A stretch of 64,000 nucleotides of DNA from Streptomyces sp. NBC_01669 (GCF_026339735.1 NZ_JAPEQG010000001.1:3596001-3660000), one strand, 5' to 3'; counted from the first letter of the stretch, positions 51,020-60,006 are shown. A program made the numbers and translations. The notes: generated by a model not told the origin, from the sequence alone.

Positions 51020-51792
51020 CAGCGGCCTTCCTCGATCCAGGTGGCGGACGGGCCGTCGAGCACGATGTCCCAGTGGTAGCCGAGGGAGAACTCGGGCACG
51101 GACAGGTCGTGGTCGTAGGCGGCGACCAGCCGTGACCGGGCCTTGTCGTCGGTCACGGACTGGAGGATGGGGTCGTAGGCGAACAGCGGGTCGTTCGGGA
51201 AGTACATCTGGGTGATCAGACGCTGGGAGAACGCCGATCCGAACAGCGAGAAGTGGATATGGGCCGGGCGCCAGGCGTTGGTGTGGTTGCGCCACGGGTA
51301 GGCGCCGGGCTTGATGGTGGTGAAGGTGTACCGGCCCTCGTCGTCGGTCAGGGTGCGGCCGACGCCGGTGAAGTTGGGGTCGAGCGGCGCCGGGTGCTGG
51401 TCGCGCATGTGCGCGTAGCGCCCCGATGCGTTGGCCTGCCAGATCTCGATCAGCTGGCTCCGGACCGGTCGGCCGGAGGCGTCGAGGAGGCGGCCGCTGA
51501 CGGTGATCCGCTCGCCGAGCGGCTCGCCGTTGTGCTGCCGCGTGAGGTCGCTGTCGATCTCCGTGATGTCGCTGACGCCGAACACGGGGGTGTGCAGCTC
51601 GACGGTCTCCGGGTCGCCGCCGTTCACCGCCACCGGCGCCTGCTGCGGGTGGCGCAGGGCGCTGCTGCGGTAGGGGGCGTAGTCGCGCTGCGGGTGGTTC
51701 TCGACCGGGGCGCCTGCGGCCCGGCGGGCGAGGTACTCCTCGCGTTTGTGCGCTATCGCCTTGTCGATGTCGTTCTGGGAAATCTCAGTCAT
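51019..51792 (-). CDS. pcaH: Protocatechuate 3,4-dioxygenase beta subunit
   Basis: A 257-residue catalytic subunit. The four ferric-iron ligands can be placed: Tyr in ASGRYAHMRDQH, Tyr in KPGAYPWRNHTN, and two His in RPAHIHFSLFGSAF. Other marks: LTRQHNGEPLGERITVSGRL, RSQLIEIWQANASG, TQMYFPNDPLFAYDP. It opens protocatechuate with O2 to give 3-carboxy-cis,cis-muconate. Start ATG 51792, 28 bp after pcaF. Confidence 0.97.
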   Translation of the reverse strand: MTEISQNDIDKAIAHKREEYLARRAAGAPVENHPQRDYAPYRSSALRHPQQAPVAVNGGDPETVELHTPVFGVSDITEIDSDLTRQHNGEPLGERITVSGRLLDASGRPVRSQLIEIWQANASGRYAHMRDQHPAPLDPNFTGVGRTLTDDEGRYTFTTIKPGAYPWRNHTNAWRPAHIHFSLFGSAFSQRLITQMYFPNDPLFAYDPILQSVTDDKARSRLVAAYDHDLSVPEFSLGYHWDIVLDGPSATWIEEGR

Positions 51793-51820
51793 AGAGGTTC
51801 CTATCTCAGGAGCGCTCGGG

Positions 51821-53029
51821 TCAGCGCTCAAGGACGAGGGCGAGGCCTTGGCCGACGCCGATGCACAGGCTTGCCGCACCGACGCCCGAGCCCGCGGCGG
51901 CGAGCTGGTGGGCGACAGCTCCGGCGAGGCGGGCGCCGGAGGCACCCAGCGGGTGCCCGATGGCGATCGCGCCGCCGCGCGGGTTGAGGATCGCGGGGTC
52001 GAACTCGGGCCATTCGGCGACACAGCCCAGCACCTGGGCGGCGAAGGCCTCGTTGAGCTCCAGCACCGACAGGTCGGTGAAGGTGCGACCGGCCCGGGCC
52101 AGCGCCCGCTCGACCGCTTCGACGGGGCCCAGACCGAAGTAGTGCGGGTCGACCGCGGTGACGGCGGTGGCGCTGATCCGGGCCAGCGGCTCACGGCCGC
52201 AGGCCTTCAGGCCGTCCTCGTCGACCAGCAGGAGGGCGGCGGCGCCGTCGTTGAGCGGGGAGGCGTTGCCGGCGGTGACCGTGCCGCCGTCGGTGCGGAA
52301 GGAGGGCCTGAGCTTGGCCATGGCCTCCAGGGAGGCGTCCGGGCGGACGCACTCGTCGCGGTCGAAGAGCACCGGCTCGCCCTTGCGCTGCGGGACCGGC
52401 ACCGGTACGACCTCCGCGTCGTACAGCCCGTCCTTCCATGCCGCTGCGGCCTTGGCGTGGCTGGAGAGGGCGTACGCGTCCTGCTGCTCGCGGGTGATCC
52501 GGTGCTTGTCGGCGATCAGCTCCGCGCTCTCGCCCAACGGGATGGTCCACTGCGGCTCCATCGCCGGGTTGACCATCCGCCAGCCGAGGGTGGTGGAGTA
52601 CAGCTCGGCGTGCCCGGCCGGGAAGGGCCGGTCGCTCTTGGACAGTACGTAGGGGGCGCGGGTCATCGACTCGACTCCGCCGGCCAGGGCGACCGAGGCG
52701 TCGCCGACCGCGATGGCCCGCGCGGCCTGGACGACGGCCTCGAGGCCGGAGGCACACAGCCGGTTGACCGTGACCCCGGGCACGGAGGTCGGCAGGCCGG
52801 CCAGCAGCACCGCCATCCGCGCCACGTTGCGGTTCTCCTCGCCGGCGCCGTTGGCGTTGCCGAAGAAGACGTCGTCGATCCGCGCCGGGTCGAGGCCGGG
52901 GGTGCGCTGGAGCAGCGACCGGATGGCATGGGCGGCCAGGTCGTCCGGGCGCACCGAGGCCAGCGCGCCGTTGTACTTGCCGACGGGGGTGCGTACCGCG
53001 TCGACGATGTAGACATCGCGCCCGTTCAT
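51821..53029 (-). CDS. pcaF: 3-oxoadipyl-CoA thiolase
   Basis: A 402-residue thiolase. Acyl-enzyme Cys in VNRLCASGLEAVVQAARAI, His in AIAIGHPLGASGARL, second Cys in ASLCIGVGQGLALVLE. It splits 3-oxoadipyl-CoA into succinyl-CoA and acetyl-CoA. The N-terminal DVYIVDAVRTPVGKYNGALA is typical of PcaF. Its ATG overlaps the pcaJ stop (ATGA). Confidence 0.96.
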   Translation of the reverse strand: MNGRDVYIVDAVRTPVGKYNGALASVRPDDLAAHAIRSLLQRTPGLDPARIDDVFFGNANGAGEENRNVARMAVLLAGLPTSVPGVTVNRLCASGLEAVVQAARAIAVGDASVALAGGVESMTRAPYVLSKSDRPFPAGHAELYSTTLGWRMVNPAMEPQWTIPLGESAELIADKHRITREQQDAYALSSHAKAAAAWKDGLYDAEVVPVPVPQRKGEPVLFDRDECVRPDASLEAMAKLRPSFRTDGGTVTAGNASPLNDGAAALLLVDEDGLKACGREPLARISATAVTAVDPHYFGLGPVEAVERALARAGRTFTDLSVLELNEAFAAQVLGCVAEWPEFDPAILNPRGGAIAIGHPLGASGARLAGAVAHQLAAAGSGVGAASLCIGVGQGLALVLER

Positions 53030-53673
53030 CGTGCCGCCTCAGCTGTCGTACGGATGGTGGCCCCCGTCTTTTCCTGTAGTTCCTGCGCGGTGACGCCGGG
53101 GGCGGTCTCCACCAGGACGAGGCCGTCGTCGGTGACGTCGAGGACGCCGAGGTCGGTGATGATCCGGTCCACGCACTGCTTGCCGGTCAGCGGCAGGGAA
53201 CACTCCTGCACGATCTTGGGGCTGCCGTCCTTGGCGGTGTGCGTCATCAGGACGATCACCCGGCGGGCCCCGTGCACCAGGTCCATCGCCCCGCCGATCC
53301 CCTTGATCATCTTTCCGGGGATCGCCCAGTTGGCCAGATCGCCCCGGGCAGACACCTGCATGGCGCCAAGGACGGCCGCGTCGATGTGTCCGCCGCGGAT
53401 CATCCCGAACGACAGCGCCGAGTCGAAGAACGACGCGCCGGGCAGCACCGTGACGGTCTCCTTGCCCGCGTTGATCAGGTCCGGGTCCACGTCGTTCTCG
53501 GCCGGGTACGGGCCCACGCCGAGGATCCCGTTCTCCGACTCCAGCACCACCTCCACCCCTGCGGGCAGGTGGTTGGGGATCAGCGTCGGCAGGCCGATGC
53601 CGAGGTTGACGTAGCTGCCGTCCTGCAGTTCCCGCGCGGCGCGGGCGGCCATCTCGTCCCTGTTCCAGGCCAT
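53026..53673 (-). CDS. pcaJ: 3-oxoadipate CoA-transferase beta subunit
   Basis: A 215-residue class I CoA-transferase subunit. The catalytic Glu lies in VVLESENGILGVGPYP; other marks are AARELQDGSYVNLGIGLPTL, SFDSALSFGMIRGGHIDAAV-like FFDSALSFGMIRGGHIDAAV, and GAMDLVHGARRVIVLMTHTA. With PcaI it moves CoA from succinyl-CoA to 3-oxoadipate. The start overlaps the pcaI stop (TAATG). Confidence 0.95.
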   Translation of the reverse strand: MAWNRDEMAARAARELQDGSYVNLGIGLPTLIPNHLPAGVEVVLESENGILGVGPYPAENDVDPDLINAGKETVTVLPGASFFDSALSFGMIRGGHIDAAVLGAMQVSARGDLANWAIPGKMIKGIGGAMDLVHGARRVIVLMTHTAKDGSPKIVQECSLPLTGKQCVDRIITDLGVLDVTDDGLVLVETAPGVTAQELQEKTGATIRTTAEAAR

Positions 53674-54431
53674 TACGCGCTCACCGTCATCTTCTCGATC
53701 AGCTTCTGTGCCGCCTGCTGCGGGGTCAGGGCGACGACGCGCTGGACGAAGATGCCCGGCAGGTGCACGGCGTCCGGGTCGATCTCCCCGGGCTCGACCA
53801 GTTCCTCGACCTCGGCGATCGTGATCCGTCCCGCCATCGCTGCCAGCGGGTTGAAGTTCCGCGACGACTTGGCGAAGACGAGGTTGCCCTCACGGTCTCC
53901 CTTGGCCGCCCGGACCAGGGCGAAGTCCGTGGTGATGCCCTGCTCCAGCACGTACTCGCGCCCGTCGAAGGTGCGGACCTCCTTCGGCGGCGAGGCCAGT
54001 GCCACGCCCCCCGCCCCGTCGTAGCGCCAGGGCAGTCCGCCCTCGGCGACCTGCGTGCCCACTCCGGCCGGGGTGTAGAAAGCCGGTATGCCGCAGCCGC
54101 CGGCCCGCAGCCGTTCGGCCAGCGTGCCCTGCGGAATCAGCTCCACCTCCAGCTCGCCGGCCAGGTACTGCCGGGCGAACTCCTTGTTCTCCCCGACGTA
54201 CGAACCCGTCACCCGGGCGATCCGGCCTGCCGACAGCAGCACCGCCAGCCCGGACTCCATGGCCCCGCAGTTGTTCGACACGACGCCCAGCCGGCCGGCC
54301 CCGGCCGCGTACACGGCCTGGATCAGTACGTCCGGCACGCCGCTCAGCCCGAATCCACCCACCGCGAGCGTCGCGCCGTCACCGACGTCCGCCACCGCGT
54401 CCGCCGCCGAGGCGACGACCTTGTTGCTCAT
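53673..54431 (-). CDS. pcaI: 3-oxoadipate CoA-transferase alpha subunit
   Basis: A 252-residue subunit, first gene of the pca operon, ATG 54431. Marks: DGATLAVGGFGLSGVPDVLI, RLGVVSNNCGAMESGLAVLL, VTGSYVGENKEFARQYLAGE, GIPAFYTPAGVGTQVAEGGL and RNFNPLAAMAGRITIAEVEE. Transcription is probably controlled by the PcaV-type repressor through the palindrome 23 bp upstream. Confidence 0.95.
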   Translation of the reverse strand: MSNKVVASAADAVADVGDGATLAVGGFGLSGVPDVLIQAVYAAGAGRLGVVSNNCGAMESGLAVLLSAGRIARVTGSYVGENKEFARQYLAGELEVELIPQGTLAERLRAGGCGIPAFYTPAGVGTQVAEGGLPWRYDGAGGVALASPPKEVRTFDGREYVLEQGITTDFALVRAAKGDREGNLVFAKSSRNFNPLAAMAGRITIAEVEELVEPGEIDPDAVHLPGIFVQRVVALTPQQAAQKLIEKMTVSA

Positions 54432-54453
54432 CCGTCCGTCCGTTCCCGAATCG

Positions 54454-54488
54454 CTCAGTGCACTGAGTATTTTTGATGCGTCGGTCAA
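54454..54488. promoter_or_regulatory. pcaI promoter region with perfect palindromic PcaV-type operator
   Basis: CTCAGTGCACTGAG (54454-54467) is a perfect 14-bp palindrome in the pcaI-pcaV gap, 22 bp upstream of the pcaI ATG. On the minus strand a TTGACC box (54488-54483) lies 15 bp before it, so the palindrome covers the expected -10/start region. This is where a MarR repressor would block transcription. Confidence 0.8.
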
Positions 54489-54664
54489 CTTGCCACCCCG
54501 CCCCGCCGGCGTCAAGGAACGTAGAGAATTCAGAGGTGGCCGGGGAGAGACTGGCGGAAGTCGACGGGTACTGTTCCGTGCAATGAGGAAAATGTGGAGG
54601 CTGCCGCGCTCCAGGAGACGGGGACCGTCCGGCCGACGCAGCACCGGCATGTGAGGAAGAGGGC

Positions 54665-55144
54665 ATGGACGCCGTCGATCTGGGCACGCACCCCGGGCAT
54701 CTGGCCCGGCGTCTTCAGCAGGCGCACACCCTGCTGTGGAACGCGATGGTCTCGGAGGAGACCACCTCGCCGCAGTACGCCGTTCTGAACGCCTTGGTGG
54801 AGAAACCCGGCATCGACCAGCGCACGCTCGGTGAACTCGTGCACCTCGACCGGTCCACGATCGCGGAACTGGTGGCCCGGCTGACCCGGCGCGGGCTGAT
54901 GGAGCGCGCGCGCGATCCGCTCGACGGGCGGCGCAACGTGCTGAAGCTGAGTGACGAGGGCGTCCGGCTGCACCGCAGGCTGACCACGCGGGCGGTCCGG
55001 ATGAACCATGTCTTCCTGGCGCCGCTCGCGCCGCAGGAGCAGGTCGCCTTCCTCGATCTGATGAACCGGGTGGCGGACGCGGCCGAGGACCTCCGCAACG
55101 CCGAGCAGGCCGTCCGCGCCCCCCGCAAGGCAGGGACCGCCTGA
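54665..55144 (+). CDS. pcaV: PcaV-type MarR repressor of the pca operon
   Basis: A 159-residue MarR protein, divergent from pcaI. The N-terminus MDAVDLGTHPGHLARRLQQA resembles PcaV of S. coelicolor as I remember it, including Arg15, reported there to bind protocatechuate. Winged helix: TLGELVHLDRSTIAELVARL and RGLMERARDPLDGRRNVLKL. A GAGGAAGAGG ribosome site precedes the ATG. Expected behaviour: represses pcaIJFHGBL and releases DNA when protocatechuate is present. The gene's stop lies in the right copy of the 18-bp direct repeat. Confidence 0.92.
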   Translation: MDAVDLGTHPGHLARRLQQAHTLLWNAMVSEETTSPQYAVLNALVEKPGIDQRTLGELVHLDRSTIAELVARLTRRGLMERARDPLDGRRNVLKLSDEGVRLHRRLTTRAVRMNHVFLAPLAPQEQVAFLDLMNRVADAAEDLRNAEQAVRAPRKAGTA

Positions 55145-55154
55145 GAGCCTGTCG
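55137..55154 (+). repeat. 18-bp direct repeat, right copy
   Basis: Identical to 47704-47721. It spans the stop codon of the pcaV-type gene, as the left copy spans the stop of the MFS remnant. Confidence 0.85.
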
Positions 55155-55387
55155 CAGGGGAACGCGAGGACGCGGGCCGGCAGCAGCTCGGCTCGCGTCC
55201 CGTTCGGCGGCACTCGAACACGAGCCGGGTCACCGCGGGCAGCAAGATTTCGCCCCACCAGGTATCCGGGCTCGCCGGCTGAGCGCAACGGCTGTTCGGG
55301 TCCTGCCACTTGCCCCTCGTGCTCTCTCGCGCTCAGCCGCCCCACGCAGGACACTGTCCCGAACAGGGCTCTCGGAGGGGGACGGAC

Positions 55388-58300
55388 ATGCGGGACAGCC
55401 ACCGGGCTGAAGCCGAACGGCTGTTGGTACGCGCCGTGGAGGAGGAAGTACGCCGTTCGGGGGGCAGGGCCGACGCGGGTGCGCTGACGGCGCGCGGGCG
55501 GGCGGCGCTCGACTCGCTGGCGGCGAGCGCGGCCGAGGAGTACGCCGCGTACACGCAGGCGCTCGATGCGATGGAGGCCGGGCAGAAACCCCTGTCGCAG
55601 CAGTTCAGCAAGGCGGCGATGGGAACTCCCCTGCTGGTCACGGTGGTTGCCGCGGCAGCGGCGTTCGGCGCCGATCTCGCGTTCGGTACGGCGGCGGGGC
55701 CGGCGCTCGGCGCGGGCGCCGTCGTCGCCGTCGCGGGCGCCGCGGCCACCGTCGTCAAGGTGACCGCCTCGCACTGGCCCGCCGCCCACCGGCACGCGGG
55801 TGCGGCGGGCCAGCCCGGCGGGCCCGAACAGCTGCGGCTGCAGTGGCTGGCGGCGCTGGAGGTGCGGGGCATCCGCCCGTTCCTGGACCAGCAGCGGATG
55901 CTGAGCGCGTCGTCCCGTACGCCGAAGAAGAAGGCCGCCGCCGTCGTGCCGCAACTGCGCGGCGGTGACCGCAGTGCGGCGGCGCGCAGGCGGTCGCTGC
56001 TCGACCAGTCCTTCGGGCATCTGCCCGCCCCCGACGGCCCGTTCGCCGGTCGCCGGGCCGAGCTGGCGCAGATCGCCCAGTGGGTGCACGCGGCCCGCGC
56101 GTCGACGGAGACCAAGCCGACCGTCGTCGTCCTGCACGGCACGCCCGGCTCCGGGCGCACGGCACTCGCGGTGCGGGCGGCGCACGAGCTGAAGGACCAG
56201 TTCCGGGGCGCGTGCGTGGTGGATCTGCGTTCCGATGTCACCGGCGAGAACCCGCTGCCGACCCGCGACGCGCTGCTGCACCTGCTGAACCGGCTCGGCG
56301 CGCCGCGCGAACAGCTGCTGTTCCGGGATGGGGTCTCCCCTGATCGAGCGGAGTCGGGATCCCGGGGCAGGTCCTCCGCCGAGCAGCAGGTGCGACGGCT
56401 CAGCGAGCTCTACCACCAGCATCTGACCGGTACGCCCGTGACGATCGTCCTCGACGACGCCGGCGACCCGGCGCAGGTCCGTACGCTCATACCGGAGCGC
56501 TCCGACAGCCTGGTTCTCGTCACCGCCCGCGCCCCTCTCGACCTGCCTGCCGACATTCCGGCGTGGGTGCATCAGCTGCCCGTGGGCCCGCTGGACGCGG
56601 CGGGTGCGGAGGAGCTGCTGCGCGTGTCGGCGCAGGAGGAGGAGCAGGGGCCGTACGACTCCCAGTCGACGGACGCGATCGCCGAGCTGTGCGGTGGGCT
56701 GCCGCTGGCGCTGCGGGTCGCGGGTTCCTCGCTCGGGCCGCGTACCCGCACGGCGCTGGCCGCCGAACTCGCCGCGTACGGTCCCGTCGCGCCCGTCGAA
56801 CGGGCTCTGTGGCTGCGCTACACCGACCAGTCCGAGCAGGCGCGGAGGCTGCTGCGCCGGCTCGCGCTGGCCGGGCGCGCCAGCCTGGGCGCGGCGGCGG
56901 CCGCGGCGCTGCTGTCCGCCGAGGAACAGGAGGCGCAGTCGCTGCTGACGGCCCTGTCCCGGGCCGGGCTGCTCGACCATGTGCGGGGTACGCGCTACCG
57001 GCTGCACGATCTCGTACGGGGTTTCGCCCTGGCCCGGCTGCGCGACGAGGAGGAGGCGGCGGACCGTACCGCCGCGCAGGAGCGGCTGATCCACAACTAT
57101 GCGGAGCTCGCCGGTGCGGTGATCCGGATGGTGGACGGGAAGATGTCCACCCGGGCGGGGCAGTTCGGTTCGCACGGGTTCGGCTCGCTGGACGCGGCAC
57201 TGCACTGGCTGGACGACGAGTCGAGCTTCATCACCTCCGCGCTGCGGCATGCGGAGGGCGTCGACCAGGGGGCCGTGCTGGACCTGCTGGGCGCACTGTG
57301 TGACTACTGCCTGCTGCGCGGCGACCTCTACCGCCTGGGTGAGATCAGCGAGCTGACGCAGGCCGTCGACAAGGGGCTGCTGGAACGGTCGGTCCAGTGG
57401 CGTACGGGCATCGCGGCCCGGCAGCTCGGCGAGCTGGACAAGGCCCGCACCACGCTGTCCTCGGTCGTCGGTCTCTACCGCGAGGCGCAGAACGACGCGG
57501 GCACGGCGCTGGCGCTCTGCTCGCTCGGCATCACCCTGCACCACCAGGGCAACCTCACCGAGGCGTCGGCGCGGCTGCGCGAGGCGATCGCACTGCAGTC
57601 CTCCGACGGACAGGCCGAGGACCGGGCGTGGTCGCTGCACGCCCTGGCCGCCGTCGAGCGCGACCGGGCGAACCTGGCGGAGGCCCTGACCCTCCTCGAC
57701 GCGGCGCTGACCCTGCACCGGGAGGGCGAGTCGCTGCACGGCGAGGCGTGGACACAGTTCCAGCTGGGCCAGGTGCTGCTGAGGATGGGCGATGTGCCCG
57801 GGGCCGAGGAAACGCTGCGTACGGCCCTGGACCTGTACGGCCGCACCCGTGACGAGCGCGGCGAGGCGTGGGCGCTGACCCAGCTGGCCCGCGCCCGGCT
57901 GCTCGACGGCGACCCGGACCCGGCAGTCGACGAGTTGCGCCGGGCGCTCTCCCGCCACCGTGACAACGAGGACGCGCGCGGTGAGGCCTGGACGCTGTAC
58001 TACCTGGGCCAGGCGCTGGAGGAGGCGGGCGACACCGACCAGGCGGTGCGGGAGCTGGAGCGGTCGCGCACGATGTTCTCCCGGATGCGGGACGTCTACG
58101 GGCTGGCGTGTGCCCGGCACCACTCGGGCCGGGTCACCCGCGACCAGCGGGCCGCCCGGACCGGCAATCTGCGCAACTCCGGTTTCGCCCGTCAGCTCCT
58201 GGCCGACGCCCGGGCCGACTTCCGGCGCATCGGCGTCGCCCACGGCGAGGCGTGGACGTGTCTGGAACTGGCCCTGGTCGACGCGGGGAACAACCGGGCG

Positions 58301-58645
58301 GCCCAGGCGCTCGCGCTGTGCGACGAGGCGGTGGAGCTGTTCGACTCGTACGGCGACACGCGGGGCGCCGACTGGGCCCGCTTCCTGCGCTGCACTCTGC
58401 TGCCGTACGCGTCGGCGGGCGGCACGGAGGTGGGCACCGTGGTGGCCCAGCAGGAACTCGCCGACCTGCTCGGGGCCGGGCACCCGAACCGCGACAGCAA
58501 GCTGGTGGACTGCGCGGAGGCGTTCACCGTGGTCCTGAACCGCGGGATCGACCTGGAGGACGGCTGGCAGGCCTGGCGCCTGGGCATGACCCCGACCCGC
58601 CGCGCCCGGGAAATCATGGGCGTACCGGTGGGGGCGAGGTCGTAG
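55388..58645 (+). CDS. STAND/NB-ARC ATPase with TPR repeats
   Basis: A 1085-residue protein; ATG 55388 follows GGAGGGGGA. Residues 70-140 contain two hydrophobic segments (TPLLVTVVAAAAAFGADLAF and GPALGAGAVVAVAGAAATVV), suggesting membrane attachment. NB-ARC domain from about 215: Walker A VVVLHGTPGSGRTALAVRAA, Walker B TPVTIVLDDAGD, sensor SLVLVTARAP, GxP motif CGGLPLALRVAGSSLG, then a winged helix. From about 590, 40-residue TPR units with a repeated GEAWT/GEAWA motif extend to the end. STAND proteins are signal-gated oligomerising switches; the N-terminal effector is not recognised. It is monocistronic. An in-frame repeat-like insertion lies near residues 315-330. Confidence 0.88.
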   Translation: MRDSHRAEAERLLVRAVEEEVRRSGGRADAGALTARGRAALDSLAASAAEEYAAYTQALDAMEAGQKPLSQQFSKAAMGTPLLVTVVAAAAAFGADLAFGTAAGPALGAGAVVAVAGAAATVVKVTASHWPAAHRHAGAAGQPGGPEQLRLQWLAALEVRGIRPFLDQQRMLSASSRTPKKKAAAVVPQLRGGDRSAAARRRSLLDQSFGHLPAPDGPFAGRRAELAQIAQWVHAARASTETKPTVVVLHGTPGSGRTALAVRAAHELKDQFRGACVVDLRSDVTGENPLPTRDALLHLLNRLGAPREQLLFRDGVSPDRAESGSRGRSSAEQQVRRLSELYHQHLTGTPVTIVLDDAGDPAQVRTLIPERSDSLVLVTARAPLDLPADIPAWVHQLPVGPLDAAGAEELLRVSAQEEEQGPYDSQSTDAIAELCGGLPLALRVAGSSLGPRTRTALAAELAAYGPVAPVERALWLRYTDQSEQARRLLRRLALAGRASLGAAAAAALLSAEEQEAQSLLTALSRAGLLDHVRGTRYRLHDLVRGFALARLRDEEEAADRTAAQERLIHNYAELAGAVIRMVDGKMSTRAGQFGSHGFGSLDAALHWLDDESSFITSALRHAEGVDQGAVLDLLGALCDYCLLRGDLYRLGEISELTQAVDKGLLERSVQWRTGIAARQLGELDKARTTLSSVVGLYREAQNDAGTALALCSLGITLHHQGNLTEASARLREAIALQSSDGQAEDRAWSLHALAAVERDRANLAEALTLLDAALTLHREGESLHGEAWTQFQLGQVLLRMGDVPGAEETLRTALDLYGRTRDERGEAWALTQLARARLLDGDPDPAVDELRRALSRHRDNEDARGEAWTLYYLGQALEEAGDTDQAVRELERSRTMFSRMRDVYGLACARHHSGRVTRDQRAARTGNLRNSGFARQLLADARADFRRIGVAHGEAWTCLELALVDAGNNRAAQALALCDEAVELFDSYGDTRGADWARFLRCTLLPYASAGGTEVGTVVAQQELADLLGAGHPNRDSKLVDCAEAFTVVLNRGIDLEDGWQAWRLGMTPTRRAREIMGVPVGARS
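56330..56375 (+). repeat. Repeat-like insertion inside the STAND coding sequence
   Basis: Between LLFRD and SSAEQQVRRLSEL the protein has GVSPDRAESGSRGR, encoded by GGGGTCTCCCCTGATCGAG followed by CGGAGTCGGGATCCCGGGG. This resembles a short palindromic element that I remember as common in Streptomyces, and it can fold on the CCCTGATC / GATCCCGGGG arms. The insertion keeps the frame. Confidence 0.5.
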
Positions 58646-58683
58646 GACACGGCCCCGCGCTCCTGGCCGGGCGCACCCGCATA

Positions 58684-58715
58684 CGCCGGACGGGCACCGT
58701 CACGCCCGTCCGGCG
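58684..58715. terminator. Bidirectional terminator after the STAND gene
   Basis: A perfect 12-bp stem CGCCGGACGGGC (58684-58695) with GCCCGTCCGGCG (58704-58715) lies between convergent genes. Confidence 0.8.
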
Positions 58716-58730
58716 AGTGAGGACGAGGCG

Positions 58731-58979
58731 CTACCGGGCGCGCCCGGCCCCGTTCCCCGAAGCCTCGGCGGCCGCCGGCACCGCATCCGGATCCGGCGCC
58801 TCCTCGAAGTTCACCTTGCCCATGTGCCGGTTCATGGACTTCATCAGCAGCCACACGCCCACCGCGAGCGCCGCGAAGACGAGGAAGCCGAGGACGCCGG
58901 GTGTCACCTTGTTCTTGTCGAATTCCTCGGCGAGAGGAACGACGTGGGTCAGTGCCTGGGTCGCGTACATATCAGGCAT
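58731..58979 (-). CDS. Small single-span membrane protein downstream of mca
   Basis: An 82-residue protein: short N-terminal tail, one hydrophobic helix (GVLGFLVFAALAVGVWLLMK), then a basic and Ala/Gly/Pro-rich cytoplasmic tail. It overlaps the end of mca by 8 bp, so it is co-translated. Met1 (58979) or Met4 (58970) may be the start. Function is unknown. Confidence 0.85.
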   Translation of the reverse strand: MPDMYATQALTHVVPLAEEFDKNKVTPGVLGFLVFAALAVGVWLLMKSMNRHMGKVNFEEAPDPDAVPAAAEASGNGAGRAR

Positions 58980-59853
58980 TGTCGCGGATGCCCGCGAAGA
59001 GGTCGCTCTCGGGGAGGGAGGTATCGACGAGAGACTTCGCCAGCTCGTACTCCTCGGTCGGCCAGACCTCCCGCTGGATGTCCATCGGCACCCGGAACCA
59101 GCCGCCGTCCGGGTCGATCTGCGTGGCGTGCGCGATCAGCGCCTTGTCCCGGATCTCGAAGAACTCCGCGCACGGAACGTGCGTGGTCAGCGTCCGCTCG
59201 ACGCGCTCGAACTCCTTCCAGCGCTCCAGCCACTCGCCGTAGGGCGACTCCAGGCCGCGGGCGAGCAGCGCCTCGTGCAGCGCCACCGTGCGCGGACGGT
59301 TGAAGCCCTGGTTGTAGTAGAGCTTCTGCGGCTGCCAGGCGGGGCCGAACTCGGTCTCGGGGAACGTCTCGGTGTCCGCGGCGCCCTCGAACGCGATCAT
59401 CGTGATCGTGTGGGTCATGATGTGGTCGGGGTGCGGGTAGCCGCCGTTCTCGTCGTACGTGGTGATGACCTGCGGCCGGAACGCGCGGATGGAGCGGACG
59501 AGACGCCCCGCCGCCTTCTCCTCGTCCTCCAGGGCGAAGCAGCCCTCGGGCAGCGGGGGCAGCGGGTCGCCCTCGGGCAGCCCCGAGTCGACGAAGCCGA
59601 GCCACTCCTGCTTGACGCCCAGGATCTCCCGGGCCTCGTCCATCTCCTTCTTCCGTACCTCGTGGATGTGCTCCTCGATGTACGGGTCGCCCTGGAGTTT
59701 CGGGTTGAGGATGGAGCCGCGTTCGCCTCCCGTGCAGGTCACAACCAGCACGTCCACCCCCTCGGACACATACTTGGCCATGGTGGCCGCGCCCTTGCTC
59801 GACTCGTCGTCGGGGTGGGCGTGGACGGCCATCAGTCGAAGCTGCTCAGTCAA
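58972..59853 (-). CDS. mca: Mycothiol S-conjugate amidase
   Basis: A 293-residue zinc amidase of the LmbE/MshB family. Zinc motif MAVHAHPDDESSKGAATMAK near the N-terminus and a second set in NGGYPHPDHIMTHTITMIAF. It cleaves mycothiol adducts of toxins or antibiotics into exported mercapturates. The start is TTG 59853, preceded by GAGGA 7 bases upstream; no ATG or GTG fits the family N-terminus (TEQLRLMAVHAHPDD). Confidence 0.95.
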   Translation of the reverse strand: MTEQLRLMAVHAHPDDESSKGAATMAKYVSEGVDVLVVTCTGGERGSILNPKLQGDPYIEEHIHEVRKKEMDEAREILGVKQEWLGFVDSGLPEGDPLPPLPEGCFALEDEEKAAGRLVRSIRAFRPQVITTYDENGGYPHPDHIMTHTITMIAFEGAADTETFPETEFGPAWQPQKLYYNQGFNRPRTVALHEALLARGLESPYGEWLERWKEFERVERTLTTHVPCAEFFEIRDKALIAHATQIDPDGGWFRVPMDIQREVWPTEEYELAKSLVDTSLPESDLFAGIRDNA

Positions 59854-60006
59854 GACTCGATCCTCAGTGATTCGGCCGCCACCGAGTGGTGCCGTCCCGG
59901 AGGGACGTCGGTGTGGGGCGGCGGTCGGGTGGCGGGTGAGAGGCTTCTATAGTGACCGAACCGGGGGGCGGAAAATTCCTCGATCCCCGGCACGGGAGGA
60001 ACGATC

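Noticed and set aside
54530..58483. 1300-codon open frame antisense to the STAND-TPR gene
   Set aside because: The plus strand encodes a complete NB-ARC/TPR protein with a ribosome site. The antisense product is Arg/Gly/Gln-rich without domains.
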